Below, in pieces: positions 1 to 7,560 of a DNA stretch of 11,228 nt. The stretch covers positions 1-11,228 of the forward strand of contig WHUZ01000333.1 in assembly GCA_015179045.1 (NCBI GenBank). The letters run 5' to 3'. A program made the translations under genes and the position numbers. The first letter of the stretch is position 1; every line of letters starts with the position of its first letter. The notes beneath the pieces are model-generated. The model was not told the DNA's origin. It was given only the letters and a program-made list of their open reading frames with translations, and did not search any database. This DNA is from Kalaharituber pfeilii. Its lineage: Eukaryota; Ascomycota; Pezizomycetes; Pezizales; Pezizaceae.

Positions 1-159
1 ATTATTGATTTTTTAGAAGGAGGAATTAAATGTCAGTTGTTACAAGTATAAGGCACTTTATTCAACTAAGCGACTCTGACTAATGTAAAGCCTAAGGAGA
101 AGTGGTCACAGTTTAGTAATAAGTATAAAGGCTTAAGGCATAGTGGATGTAAGGAAGAT
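1..159. other. Unassigned flank or outer LTR part
   Basis: No coding frame or clear motif is visible. TGTTAC at 38-43 could be the outer LTR end, which would give an LTR of about 630 bp, but I cannot align this stretch convincingly with the matching part of copy 2 (7560-7769). It may be LTR, leader of a further element, or flank. Confidence 0.3.
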
Positions 160-667
160 AATAGCAGTGGGCCGCGAAGTGGAATGAAGTGATTCATAGT
201 CATAGGAATAAATCAATAGGATTTAGAGCCATAGAGGAACTAAAAATACTGCTAGAATCTTAATTCTTCTAGCTATGCTATTGTATATGCTTCTATAGAC
301 TGTATTCATTATCCATAACTAGTCAAACAAATAATAGATGATAACCAACATGATTAACTCTTATGCAAGCAATAATAAGAAGATGTAATCGAAAATATTC
401 AAAAATAGTACCAGACAAATATAGCAGTATGTACTAATGCATATGCATATATTAGTAAAGCTTTATAAGTAGAGTGCATGCGTCAAGCAGGATTCTGAAC
501 TATAAATAGTAATATGCCCTTCTGTAATACTACCTTATATAAAAGCAATATGAGAATCAATAGCTAGACCTAACGAGTGATCAGTCTAGTCAGTCAGTGT
601 TAGTCTTATGCTAATTACAAGGTAGTATTTGCCTTGAGATGGGTAAGTCTTTGCCTTAGCCATAATA
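160..667 (-). repeat. LTR-like block of copy 1 (3' LTR candidate)
   Basis: This noncoding block is collinear with 7770-8268 at the same place in copy 2, for example in the tract around 247-285 against 7848-7886 with its shared TACTGCTAG. On the minus strand it begins right after a polypurine-tract-like site, as a 3' LTR should. Its first bases read TATTATGG where copy 2 has TGTTGTAG, which fits a TG-to-TA mutation of the LTR terminus. The left limit is where the alignment with copy 2 fades and is not a proven LTR end. Confidence 0.5.
432..457. repeat. Inverted repeat inside the LTR-like block
   Basis: TACTAAT at 432-438 and ATTAGTA at 451-457 are perfect inverted arms around a 12-base centre that is partly palindromic itself. 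The inner parts of both arms (CTAAT and ATTAG) are kept at the matching place in copy 2 (about 8045-8069). It could be an LTR regulatory site or simply an AT-rich palindrome. Confidence 0.4.
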
Positions 668-680
668 TTACTACCCGTTC
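668..680 (-). promoter_or_regulatory. Mutated polypurine tract of copy 1
   Basis: On the minus strand this reads gaacgggtagtaa, aligned base for base with gaacagggggtaa in copy 2. A G-rich tract just before the 3' LTR is where plus-strand DNA synthesis is primed in Ty3/gypsy elements. The run of five G in copy 2 is interrupted here. Confidence 0.5.
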
Positions 681-1050
681 TAGGGCAGTCATCCCAACTA
701 ACAATCACCAAAAAGAAAACTGAAACTAATTAGGATTGTGAATATTCAACTTGATAGCTAATATAACTATCGATGTACCTTATATGTGAGGCAATTTCAT
801 GAGGCAAACTTTACTGCTCATGGCTGACAGTGAGACTGGCATATCTTTTGACACTTACTATTAGTAAGCTGTTAAAAACCTTCTTGAAGAGTAAAACGCA
901 GTGGGAGAAAATCTCTTCATAAGAAAAAGGTACTCACTATACTCTGAAATCTAAGTAGCCTGACCATAGCCATTGATGCCTTATTAGACTGTAGGGTCTC
1001 GAGGCTTCCTTGGATACTATGCATGGAACTTTTTGACAGATTTAAAGGAT
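681..1050 (-). other. Noncoding spacer between chromodomain and polypurine tract
   Basis: No open frame of note. Several blocks are conserved with copy 2, including TGGCTGACAG near 820 and 8428 and the AAAACCTTC tract near 875, which is duplicated in copy 2 (8489-8694). This is probably the element's 3' untranslated region. Confidence 0.45.
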
Positions 1051-1055
1051 TGTTG

Positions 1056-1205
1056 TAAATTCCCTATCAGTTCCCATATATCATCATTTTCTCTATAACC
1101 TTACCAATAGATTCAATACTTTACTACCCTATTGATGCATTTGGAATTGACGATATAGTCTATTTCGTAGAAGAATTTGTTGTCATTATTGATTTCCATC
1201 TTTGG
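1056..1205 (-). pseudogene. Integrase chromodomain remnant (copy 1)
   Basis: A chromodomain at the integrase C-terminus directs chromoviruses to particular chromatin. The minus-strand translation shows a beta-strand-like start with YEIDYIV, then a stretch ending IYW*GYREN and DDIWELIGNL, which matches the chromodomain pattern of an aromatic-rich core, W-x-GY and a WE pair followed by NL. Copy 2 has WQGYRDNDTWE at the same place, so the stop inside W*GY is a nonsense mutation of a Gln codon. A TGA lies three codons earlier. The frame (lowest base 0 modulo 3) differs from integrase upstream (1 modulo 3), so at least one indel separates them between about 1205 and 1261. Confidence 0.75.
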
Positions 1206-1239
1206 GGTTTAAGTCTTTCTTGGAAGGGCTTCAAAAGGG

Positions 1240-2260
1240 AGATATAGATGACTTTATGAAGTCTATACCTTGCAGCAATATAACTTCATAAGGACTATTG
1301 TTAATTACTCTTGACACTGGGTAGGGACCAATATATTCATTGGTCAAAGTCCAATTATTGCTTGAAGTAATCTGAAGATTCCTCTGATCAATAAGAACTT
1401 TGTCTCCAACCTAAAACTTTTATGCTTTATCAAGGAATAGGTTAGAGTGTCAGTCATTGATTTTCTTGAGAGTGTCTGTGATATAGTTGTGTACTATAGT
1501 TATCTTCTCGAGCTAGTCTTTGGCAGCTAGTAAAGCATAGGTATGGTTATCTGAGAGGTATATAACTTTATAGTCGAATCTGTACAGTGATCAAAATAGG
1601 CTATATCTATAAGTGGATGTTGTTATAGAATTGTATGCAAACTCAGCTAGAGGTAGCTAAGTAGTACATTAGTTTTGTCGGTCATGATAGTAGATATACA
1701 AGTACTACTTAAGCATTTGAATGGTACGCTTAGAGAGTCCATCTGTTTAGGAGTGGTGACCAGTAGAAAGTCAGAGACCTATGTCAAGCTTTGAGGTAAT
1801 CTCCTTCCAGAGGGTTGAGACGAATTGCGGTACACAATCTGAGGTGATATAAAGGGGTAGGTCCAATTATCTGAAGACATCATTGATGAAAGCATTGGCA
1901 AAGTCTCGGGTTGTTCATTTGTTCTTTATCAGTATATCTCATTACATTTTGGTAAACCAGTCAGTAACAACCAAGATTGCATTGTAGCACTCAAATTCTA
2001 GTAACTCTCCAATGAAGTCCATTGTGATCTCTTCTCAAGGTTTACTTCTAGTTGGCATAGGCATTAGTTTAGTTCACCTCAGATGTCAGTCAGCTTTGGT
2101 GTTAAGGTAGGCTGCATAGCTGGTGATATAATAAGCTACTTGATCCTTCCATCCATCCTAGTAGAAGTTCCTTAAGAGAAGTTCCTGAGTTCTGTGCACC
2201 CCCCAATATCTCGCCATATATGAGTCATAGCATTGTTGTAACACTTCCAGTCAGTACTGC
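1240..2260 (-). pseudogene. Integrase pseudogene (copy 1): zinc finger, DDE core, GPY module
   Basis: Integrase inserts the cDNA into host DNA. The N-terminal HHCC zinc finger has the right spacing but all four ligands read as Tyr (codons 2227-2229, 2206-2208, 2116-2118, 2107-2109). The core keeps the first Asp in ITMDFIGEL (2017-2019) and the second in TSDCVPQF (1837-1839). The catalytic Glu is Lys (1729-1731) in DGLSKRTIQ, and 35 residues separate the last two positions, the classical D(35)E spacing. A GPY module, YIGPYPVSRVI, lies near 1300-1335 in the same frame. Several in-frame stops occur, one of them at FY*DGW (2158-2160), shared with copy 2 and probably a lost Trp. It cannot be functional as it stands. 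Confidence 0.88.
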
Positions 2261-2409
2261 TCTAGCACCACAAGGAGTCCATTACTATTTCTTTCCCAGT
2301 CATTACAGTTAATACCCAATATATCTATCCATATGTTTTCTACTTGACTTGTTTCTTTATCTAATAGTAGTTGTCCATCTTTGAATAACTGTTTGATACT
2401 ACCAGAGAT

Positions 2410-2805
2410 GGCATCACCAGTTCATCAGGAGAGAGCGTCTGCTTTGCTATTAAGTCTTTCGGAGATGTATTTAATAACATAGTCAAATTCAGAGAGTTTT
2501 TGACTCTAGTTGGCTTGATGGCTATTAAGACATTGTTTGATAGTAAAGTACTTTAATGCATAGTAATTAGTATAGATAGTGAACTTAAGCCCAAGTAACT
2601 CTATCCTCCATTTTTTGTAAACAAATTTGGAGATATCCTTATTATAGATGAGGTAGTTGTGTTCAGCAGGATTTAGGATACGGGAGTGAAAATTATAAGG
2701 GTGGAGTATGGTGACATGGTCCTGGACATGATACTGACTCAAGATACTGGTGAGAGCTTGATCTGAGTAGTCAGTTTTCATGATGGTAGGTAGGGATCGA
2801 TTGAA
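2410..2805 (-). pseudogene. RNase H pseudogene (copy 1)
   Basis: RNase H degrades the RNA strand during reverse transcription. The open stretch 2506-2781 begins with KTDYSDQALTSILSQ, which holds the first catalytic Asp (2770-2772), followed by HSRILNPAEHNY. The position of the catalytic Glu reads NKD, and the Asp of the usual YTDH motif is Asn in YTNYY (2566-2568). Beyond a TAG at the usual RWSQ site, the frame continues with LSEFDYVIKYISERLNSKAD and the ADALS tail, where two TGA codons replace what are usually Arg codons. It lies in the same frame as RT and integrase. The fusion order RT, RNase H, integrase is standard for Ty3/gypsy. Confidence 0.85.
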
Positions 2806-3690
2806 CTAGTATAGGATAGGAGCTATCATAAACTTTTTTTTAAGTTCCAAAAATGCAGATTGCTGCTCTGCTCCCCATATAAAGAGTAAGTTTCTAGTCA
2901 AGATCATTAAAGGGTGGGTTATAGTAGAGTAGTTGATGATGAATTGGTGGTAATAATTAGCAAATCCCAAGAAAGCTTGTACCTCCTTCTTCTTTATAGG
3001 CTGGAGCCAGTTATGAATAGTACTTAGTTTGACAAGGTCTATCTTGATCTCGGTGCTATTAATTAAGTAACCTAGAAATATAGTCTCATGAATATGGAAC
3101 TTGCATTTGGCCAAATTGACTGCTAACCCATATTTACTTAACTTAGTGAGTACTTTTTCTACTATCCTTTAGTAGTTCTTCTCTGTTATGCCTCCATAAA
3201 TCAAGATATTATGCAGGTACCAAATATCTCTATCAATGCCTTGAAAGATCTTATCTATCATTTTCTGGAAGGATACGGATGCGTTGATAAGTTCAAACGA
3301 TATGATAGTATATTTAAAGAGGCCTTTTGCAGTCTTGAAGGCTATTTTCTATTTGTCACCTAACTTTATTCTGATAAGGTTGTACCCATTCTTAAGGTTC
3401 AGCTTGGTAAACTATTTATTGCCTTGGGTCTTCTTGAGTAGCTCCAACATGGGGGGCAATAGATATTTGTTGAAGATTGTAAGTTTATTTAGTGTCTGAT
3501 AATCAATGCAGAGTTGGAGTGACCTATCTTTTTTCTATATGAAAAGGATTGGTAAAGTTGTCTTGGATCTTGACCTTCTGATTTTATCTGTTGGTAAATG
3601 TTCATTGATATATCTTCATAGTCCCTTGTGTTCTTCCCATATGGTCTTGTAGATAGGACTATGGGGTGCTTTAGCATTCAGGTCTATGAA
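2806..3690 (-). pseudogene. Reverse transcriptase pseudogene (copy 1)
   Basis: RT copies element RNA into DNA. The order is clear: a lead-in with NAKAPHSPIYKTIWEEHKGL, then IRRSRSK, KKDRSLQLCIDY, the LNKLTI block, motif A, the SFELINAS block, motif C and the thumb with HIHETIFLGYLIN and KKEVQAFLGFANYYHQF. The frame is constant but broken by stops, including TAG at the usual KWFTK and EWKTAF tryptophans. Motif A reads LNLKNGYN (Asn at 3397-3399) where copy 2 has LDLEDGYN. Motif C reads YLHN (3208-3219) instead of YLDD. All three catalytic Asp are therefore gone. The segment 2806-3114 is open because nonsense changes are missing there, not because it is an independent gene. Confidence 0.9.
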
Positions 3691-4335
3691 AGAGATTTTG
3701 TGATCCTAACTTCAGTACGAGAGAAATCGGTATGCCTGTTCTTCCAAAAAAACTTCTGAGTAATGTGAGTAGTACTCACGTGTGTCCAACAACAACAATA
3801 TGTCTCCTTCTCCTAAGACAAATTCATCGGAGACTGACAGAACAAAAACAGAAGACAACTCAATGTGAGTATATGGGACTTTAAACATAAAATATTGCAA
3901 AATGCTATTACTTTAATCGACACAAAACCCATTTTCCTTCAACCAAGATAATCTAATAATATATTCCTTATCCTTAATATCCATTACTTCTGTATTAAAA
4001 TCAAAAATAAGAGCATTTGCACTTCTATATTCAGAAGATAAAGTCAACCGGTGCATTTTTTCCACTTGAATCAAGAGAGTACACATAATTCAAAGCAGAA
4101 GAAAGAGATTTAGGAACCGGAATACTAGAAAATGAATATGAAGTATTAACAATGAAAGATCTATTAGAGAGAAGAGAGCCATTACCTTGCTTAATCTTGA
4201 CTGGCCTTCCTCGAGGTTGCAGTCCTAGTTCACAATTAGAGCAGAGGTTGTACAGTCCATAATAGTCCTGACAGTCCTCCCAGTCTTGAACTGTATATCA
4301 CAACTAAGAAGATTGCTATAGTATAGAGTCCTACC
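3691..4335 (-). pseudogene. Aspartic protease remnant and linker to RT (copy 1)
   Basis: The protease cuts the Gag-Pol polyprotein. After a start region with NPMQPGRTLYYSNLLSCD, the active-site area reads RTIMDCTTSALIVN, in which the Asp (4255-4257) is kept but the usual D-S/T-G context is lost. Further on come EEGQSRLSKV and then KEYIIRLSWLKENGF, which resembles the IILG-PWL-x-N block that ends retroviral-type proteases. The open stretch 3712-3900 is the linker, ending LDTREYYSHYSEVFLEEQA, and the frame continues through two stops into DHKISFIDLNAK at the RT lead-in. Everything is in the RT frame. Nonsense codons are rarer here than in RT or integrase. The match to protease is weaker than for the other domains. 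Confidence 0.68.
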
Positions 4336-4399
4336 AGGCTGCATAGGGTTTTCTACTCATTTCTTAAGTCAGACAGTTCAGTAATTCTTTCGGATTCTT

Positions 4400-5089
4400 T
4401 GACGGCCTAAATTTTGAGGTGGCCATAGTTTGTCCTTCTTCTCTTTATTATACGGGATTCAAGAGAGTTGACACTTTCTTTGTTCTCTTTCTTAGGCTTC
4501 CTTTCTTTACTCTCTTCCTTCTCCCATTCCCTCTAGGTCCATCATCTTCTAGAATTGCAATGGGCAATCTTATGACTTAATCCTTTACACTCAAGGCAAT
4601 GGTGGTTCTTCCTTCTTTCAGTAATTAATACCTCTGAGATTTGGTTTTTCTTATTTTGTAGGGTTGAGGAGGCAGTATTATTCTTAGCTGAGGTAGAGGT
4701 AATAGTAAGAGGGTTCTTAGTATAGGAGAGAGCTGATCGCTTGATACTAAAGGGACTTAGTATGTCAGCACTTGATATGGCTATTATTTTCTACAGTTCC
4801 TAGTCTTTATGTACTGAAGAGTAACTGACAAGGAGGTTGCATACTTCCTCTCGAATATTGGGAGCCACGTACAAAATGAGTACTAGATCTAAGATTTGTA
4901 CTGTATATTAGTACTCATCTATTTAGATCAGAAAGTCCTACATGTGTCCCTTCTGCTTAGTTGTTTGGATCTTGTTGGCATTCTCTGATCGCAACGGAGC
5001 TCCTGAAGTTAGTTATCAATATGATCTTTTCTGTTTCATATATCGGTGGCTAGTCATAATAGAATAAGATGAGCATGGGTCTAGTAAGT
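4400..5089 (-). pseudogene. Gag core and nucleocapsid remnant (copy 1)
   Basis: Gag forms the virus-like particle and binds RNA. From about 5060 to 4975 the translation reads YETEKIILITNFRSSVAIRE and then CQQDPNN, which resembles the capsid region of fungal Ty3/gypsy Gag. Fragments continue through VLILYVAPNIREEVCNLLVS to the zinc knuckle at 4557-4598. After it comes a charged tail rich in Lys, Glu and Arg (KEESKERKPKKENKE), typical of nucleocapsid. Stops interrupt it, for example in RR*WT* just after the knuckle. The knuckle frame (lowest base 0 modulo 3) and the pol frame (1 modulo 3) differ by one base in the -1 direction. Confidence 0.72.
4557..4598 (-). other. Intact CCHC zinc knuckle in Gag
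   Basis: The 14 residues CLECKGLSHKIAHC fit C-x2-C-x4-H-x4-C exactly, the nucleocapsid zinc knuckle that binds element RNA. All four ligands are intact, unlike the integrase zinc finger of the same copy. Confidence 0.92.
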
Positions 5090-5735
5090 CTAGAGGTTAG
5101 TATGGAAAGCTTTCCTTGATCCTTCGATGATTCTGTTACAAAGACCCATTTGTCTATGAGGTATAAAAAAATTGTCCAAGTCAGATAGATTCCTATCATA
5201 AGCTTTTAGGGCCGGAATCTGAGACGTTGGGCTGTCTCCCCGCGGTTCTAAGTATTGTAACCTTGCAGGTGGAGGAAGAGAAGATAGTGTTAGGAAGCGA
5301 ATCTGATAGAACAGGAGTAGGTGAAATGGTGGAGATGTACTACTACCTAAAGGCTTAGGGGCTCCTGGTGATGGGGGAGGTACTAGACGAGATGAAGTGG
5401 CTGGAGATGCTGGAGGAGGGGAAGGAGAAGCAGAAGCAGGTGACGGAGGATAACAGAAGTTCTGCTGTTGCTGCAATATTTGTCCCTTCATAATATTCAA
5501 ATTGCTTATAATATCTTGTATTATCCCTTGAAGAACTTGGTAACTTTCAGCGAGAGGAGTATCTATATTACTTTTGAATGTATCTGTCAAAGTGTCCACT
5601 CTTTCTAGGACTTTAATAAGTTTTGCTACTAGTTAGTTATACACTTTATTGATATAGTCTTTTATCTTTTGGTCAAACTATCCCTACTATGTTTAGAGGT
5701 AAGCTATATCTATGGAGGTGCACTCTGCCTCTATT
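5090..5735 (-). pseudogene. Gag segment: helical region, Pro/Ser-rich linker
   Basis: The open frame from 5599 down to 5090 starts inside a longer frame that can be followed up to about 5690 through a few stops. It contains a heptad-like helical stretch (KLIKVLERVDTLTDTF, then ESYQVLQGIIQDIISNLNI), a QQQQ run, a proline/serine/alanine-rich linker (about residues 50-90 of the open part) and a more ordinary tail that leads towards the capsid-like region. Helical and proline-rich N-terminal parts occur in many Gag proteins and may serve assembly. I see no catalytic motif. The first Met codon at 5597-5599 is probably internal and not a true start. Confidence 0.6.
5395..5455 (-). repeat. Low-complexity purine-rich tract coding Pro/Ser/Ala
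   Basis: The plus strand is a GGA/GAAG/GCAG-rich tract. Read on the minus strand it gives SPASASPSPPPASPATSS, a flexible linker inside Gag. Confidence 0.6.
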
Positions 5736-5818
5736 CTTACTTAGGTATAATGAACCAACCTCCACCACGGCCGAAATACTCCTCCCGCATGTGATACGCG
5801 AGATCCGAGGCCCTGAGA

Positions 5819-6232
5819 CCCTGCCACAGCCCGAACTCCTGCCGAGCCACCGCATAACGGCAGTACCTGAAAGCTCCGACCCTCGCCGCCCGCCCTGAGT
5901 CCTTACGCACAGCAGCTGCTTGCATCCCGGTCGCTGCCCATATGTTCCTGCATATTCCCTGCCACAGCCCGAACTCCTGCCGAGCCGCCGCGTAGCGGCA
6001 GTACCTAAAAGCTCCGACCCTTGCCACCTGCCCTGAGTCCTTATGCACAGCAGCCGCTTGCATCCCGGTCGCTGCCCGTATGTTCCTGCATATTCCCTGC
6101 CATAGCCCGAACTCCTGCCGAGCCGCCGTGTAGTAGCAGTACCTGAAAGCTCCGACCCTCGCCGCCCACCCCGAGTCCTTATGCACAGCAGCCACTTGCA
6201 TCCCGGTCGCTGCTCGTATGTTCCTGTATATT
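5819..6232. repeat. Three tandem 138-bp GC-rich units
   Basis: Units start at 5819, 5957 and 6095, each with CCCTGCCA, exactly 138 bp apart (46 codons, so the frame is kept). By eye, units 1 and 2 differ at 10 sites, all transitions, and all differences between units 2 and 3 are also transitions, many at CpG. CpG is dense (6 in the row 5881-5940) while TpA is rare. The array ends near 6232, where the following sequence only loosely resembles the unit. Confidence 0.92.
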
Positions 6233-6254
6233 CTCTTGCATCTATGATTCATCC

Positions 6255-6385
6255 AGAATGTTCTCCTGCATTAGCTCGAAGTTTCTCCCGCGCTAGTTTG
6301 TTCTTCTGCCAGGTTTCTGGGCTCGTTTGATTCTCTTGTATCTAGAAGGTTCTTCTGCCAAGATTCCTGAGCTCTCCATAAAGGA
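6255..6385. repeat. Degenerate short repeats next to the 138-bp array
   Basis: Related motifs recur: TGTTCTCCTGC near 6259, TGTTCTTCTGCC near 6300 and GGTTCTTCTGCC near 6350. The last two are each followed by similar sequence (aggtttctgggctc and aagattcctgagctc), giving a unit of about 50 bp. They may be older relics of the same expansion process. Confidence 0.5.
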
Positions 6386-6515
6386 GGCTCATCCCCACGT
6401 CCCTCTCTGCTCCTCACGTAACAACTTATATCCACACTCAGGCTGTACGTAATTCTGCATACATCTCTCTACATTATATAGCGCTGACTGTCTCTACCCA
6501 CCGTGAACTCCGCTG

Positions 6516-6551
6516 CCTCCCTGGCACCCGCTACCTCCCTGGCACGCGCTG
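6516..6551. repeat. Two tandem 18-bp units
   Basis: CCTCCCTGGCACCCGCTA (6516-6533) is followed directly by CCTCCCTGGCACGCGCTG (6534-6551), two mismatches apart. It lies at the upper edge of the GC-rich island. Confidence 0.75.
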
Positions 6552-6560
6552 CCTACCCTA

Positions 6561-6938
6561 TATCTCGATCTCGGCCCTGACCCGTTCTTTACATTAGGTC
6601 ATAGTCTCGTATACAGCATGCCTCATAGAGGCTGCCAGTTGTTCAACACCTCTTCGGAGGGTTGTATCTTCAGCTACAAACTGAATTAGGCTAGAGAGTT
6701 CAGCACTGAAATATTCCCAGAACGGAGAGGCAGTTCAGATAGGCTTGAAGATAGGTGTATAAATTTTGGATACCCTTCTGGTTTCCTACTAGCATATTTG
6801 TTGCTTTTTTCCTTTATCTATATACTGTGAAGTATTAGTAGGGTTAGACATCATACTCAAGGTGACTTTACTATAGTAGTCATCAGATTCTCTATTATCT
6901 TCTTCATGTATTAGGGAAGGGGGAAGAGTCCCACGAAT
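6561..6938 (-). pseudogene. Gag N-terminal remnant (copy 1)
   Basis: A coding-like frame runs on the minus strand from 6938 to about 6597 with few stops. It contains EEDNRESDDYYSKVTLSMM, then two TAG codons, then KIYTPIFKPI, a TGA, and a well-kept stretch with WEYFSAELSSLIQFVAEDTT and RRGVEQLAASMRHAVYETMT. The last part looks amphipathic helical. I assign it to Gag because it is the first coding-like sequence upstream of the other gag pieces in the same direction. No family motif proves this. It could also be an element-encoded accessory frame. No upstream ATG is visible, and the first Met pair lies inside the frame near 6850. Confidence 0.45.
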
Positions 6939-6940
6939 TT

Positions 6941-7560
6941 ATGGTCCAGGTTGTTCTAATCAGATAAGATAATATTATGGAATATGTTGAGGATAAGCCA
7001 TTTACTAAATAATTAAGTGCAACATAAAATATAATTAGATATAAGTCATAGAAAATAAAGTAGTTAAGGTAGTAAGAGAGTATTAGAGTTGAGTTCCGGG
7101 TTCTTGCCCTTCTAACTCTGGTAGGTCAGGCTTTTATTTATACAAAATATAGTTCTTCAAAGGTGGTAACAAATTCAGCTTGAATGGATTCTGGAGATCA
7201 AGCCAGACGCTAAAAAAAGCTAAGTAATAGCCTTTCTTTTTGACTAACTCTTACAATAAATTCTAGAACAATAAATATGAGAACTTGAAACCTCTAATGC
7301 AAGCCTCTATCTAAAAATACCATCATAACTCCAATTCCTATGCAAAGATCGATAATATAAAAAAATAAGAAAAGGTTATCATACAATGAATAGTACAACA
7401 GAAGCTGCCAGAAGAGTTAGTAACCAAGATTGCTAATCTTAGTAGTTACTTACTTCTTAACTGAAGAAGTTCCACTACTACAGACCTGACTAGTATCGGG
7501 TTAGCTAAACTTCTGACTAGTAGGCTTCATAGTTAGTAGTACCTTTTGACAACACTTAAA
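6941..7560. other. Unassigned AT-rich region upstream of copy 1 gag
   Basis: There is no convincing coding frame. On the minus strand a TATA-like sequence (GTATAAATAAAAG, about 7130-7145) is followed by a tract that could be a transcript start and leader, so this may hold a promoter of copy 1 or an unrelated LTR. TGTTGTC on the minus strand near 7551 resembles an LTR terminus, but no polypurine tract precedes it and the sequence does not match the LTR-like block at 160-667. Confidence 0.3.
7440..7480. repeat. Two-part hairpin-capable inverted repeat
   Basis: TAGTAGT (7440-7446) pairs with ACTACTA (7474-7480), and inside it ACTTCTT (7452-7458) pairs with AAGAAGT (7464-7470) around the loop AACTG. 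This gives 14 perfect pairs with a small internal bulge. It could be a transcript structure, or a chance palindrome in AT-rich DNA. Confidence 0.5.

Larger units (their letters stand above)
5737..6390 (-). pseudogene. GC-rich repeat-bearing open frame, possibly part of Gag
   Basis: I do not recognise this protein. From about 6390 to 5737 the minus strand is open apart from one TAA. It starts with DEPPLWRAQESWQKNLLDT, continues with a Glu/Asn/Thr-rich part (ESNEPRNLAEEQTSAGETSS) and then holds three 46-residue repeats with ATGMQ, KDSG, RVGAFRYC and ARQEFGLWQG. It then ends in MREEYFGRGGGWFIIPK. After that, stops that fit mutated Gln codons lead into the gag segment at 5735. The position, between two gag-like pieces, suggests a repeat-expanded part of Gag or a captured insert. 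The region is rich in G+C and CpG, unlike its surroundings. The plus strand is also partly open here, as expected in GC-rich repeats, so coding is not proven. Confidence 0.45.
160..6940 (-). mobile_element. Degenerate Ty3/gypsy chromovirus, copy 1
   Basis: This is a nearly full-length but inactive LTR retrotransposon read on the minus strand. The order gag, protease, RT, RNase H, integrase, chromodomain identifies a chromovirus of the Ty3/gypsy group. Pol domains from about 4335 to 1261 share one frame (lowest base of each codon is 1 modulo 3), interrupted mainly by stops that fit TGG-to-TAG, CAA/CAG-to-TAA/TAG or CGA-to-TGA changes. The chromodomain and gag pieces lie in other frames, so small indels have also accumulated. 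A polypurine-tract-like site and an LTR-like block lie at the 3' end. I could not find a matching 5' LTR between 6940 and 7770, so the outer limits are approximate. Confidence 0.85.

Noticed and set aside
2806..3114. Possible domesticated RT-derived gene
   Set aside because: The open stretch is only the thumb part of RT with stops directly upstream in frame, and it uses no ATG. No sign of selection can be inferred from one copy.
3284..3499. Plus-strand open frame of 71 codons
   Set aside because: It is antisense to the RT fingers and motif A of copy 1 and has no motif of its own.
3489..3677. Minus-strand open frame of 62 codons
   Set aside because: It is a different frame from the one that encodes the RT lead-in and fingers blocks over the same bases.
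4030..4195. Minus-strand Ser-rich open stretch with LLSNRSFIVNTSYSFSSIPV
   Set aside because: It overlaps the protease in another frame. The pol frame continues on both sides, so this is probably a shadow.
5673..5898. Overlapping open frames on both strands at the edge of the GC-rich island
   Set aside because: GC-rich sequence has few stop codons by composition. The longer minus-strand frame with in-frame repeats is a better explanation.
5819..6232. Possible CRISPR array
   Set aside because: Whole 138-bp units are repeated with no unique spacers, and the context is a eukaryotic retrotransposon.
6630..6660. Possible tRNA or primer binding site around the CTGCCAGTTGTTCAAC tract
   Set aside because: The same bases encode the conserved-looking gag N-terminal stretch on the minus strand, and no cloverleaf or CCA-complementary tract next to an LTR end is visible.
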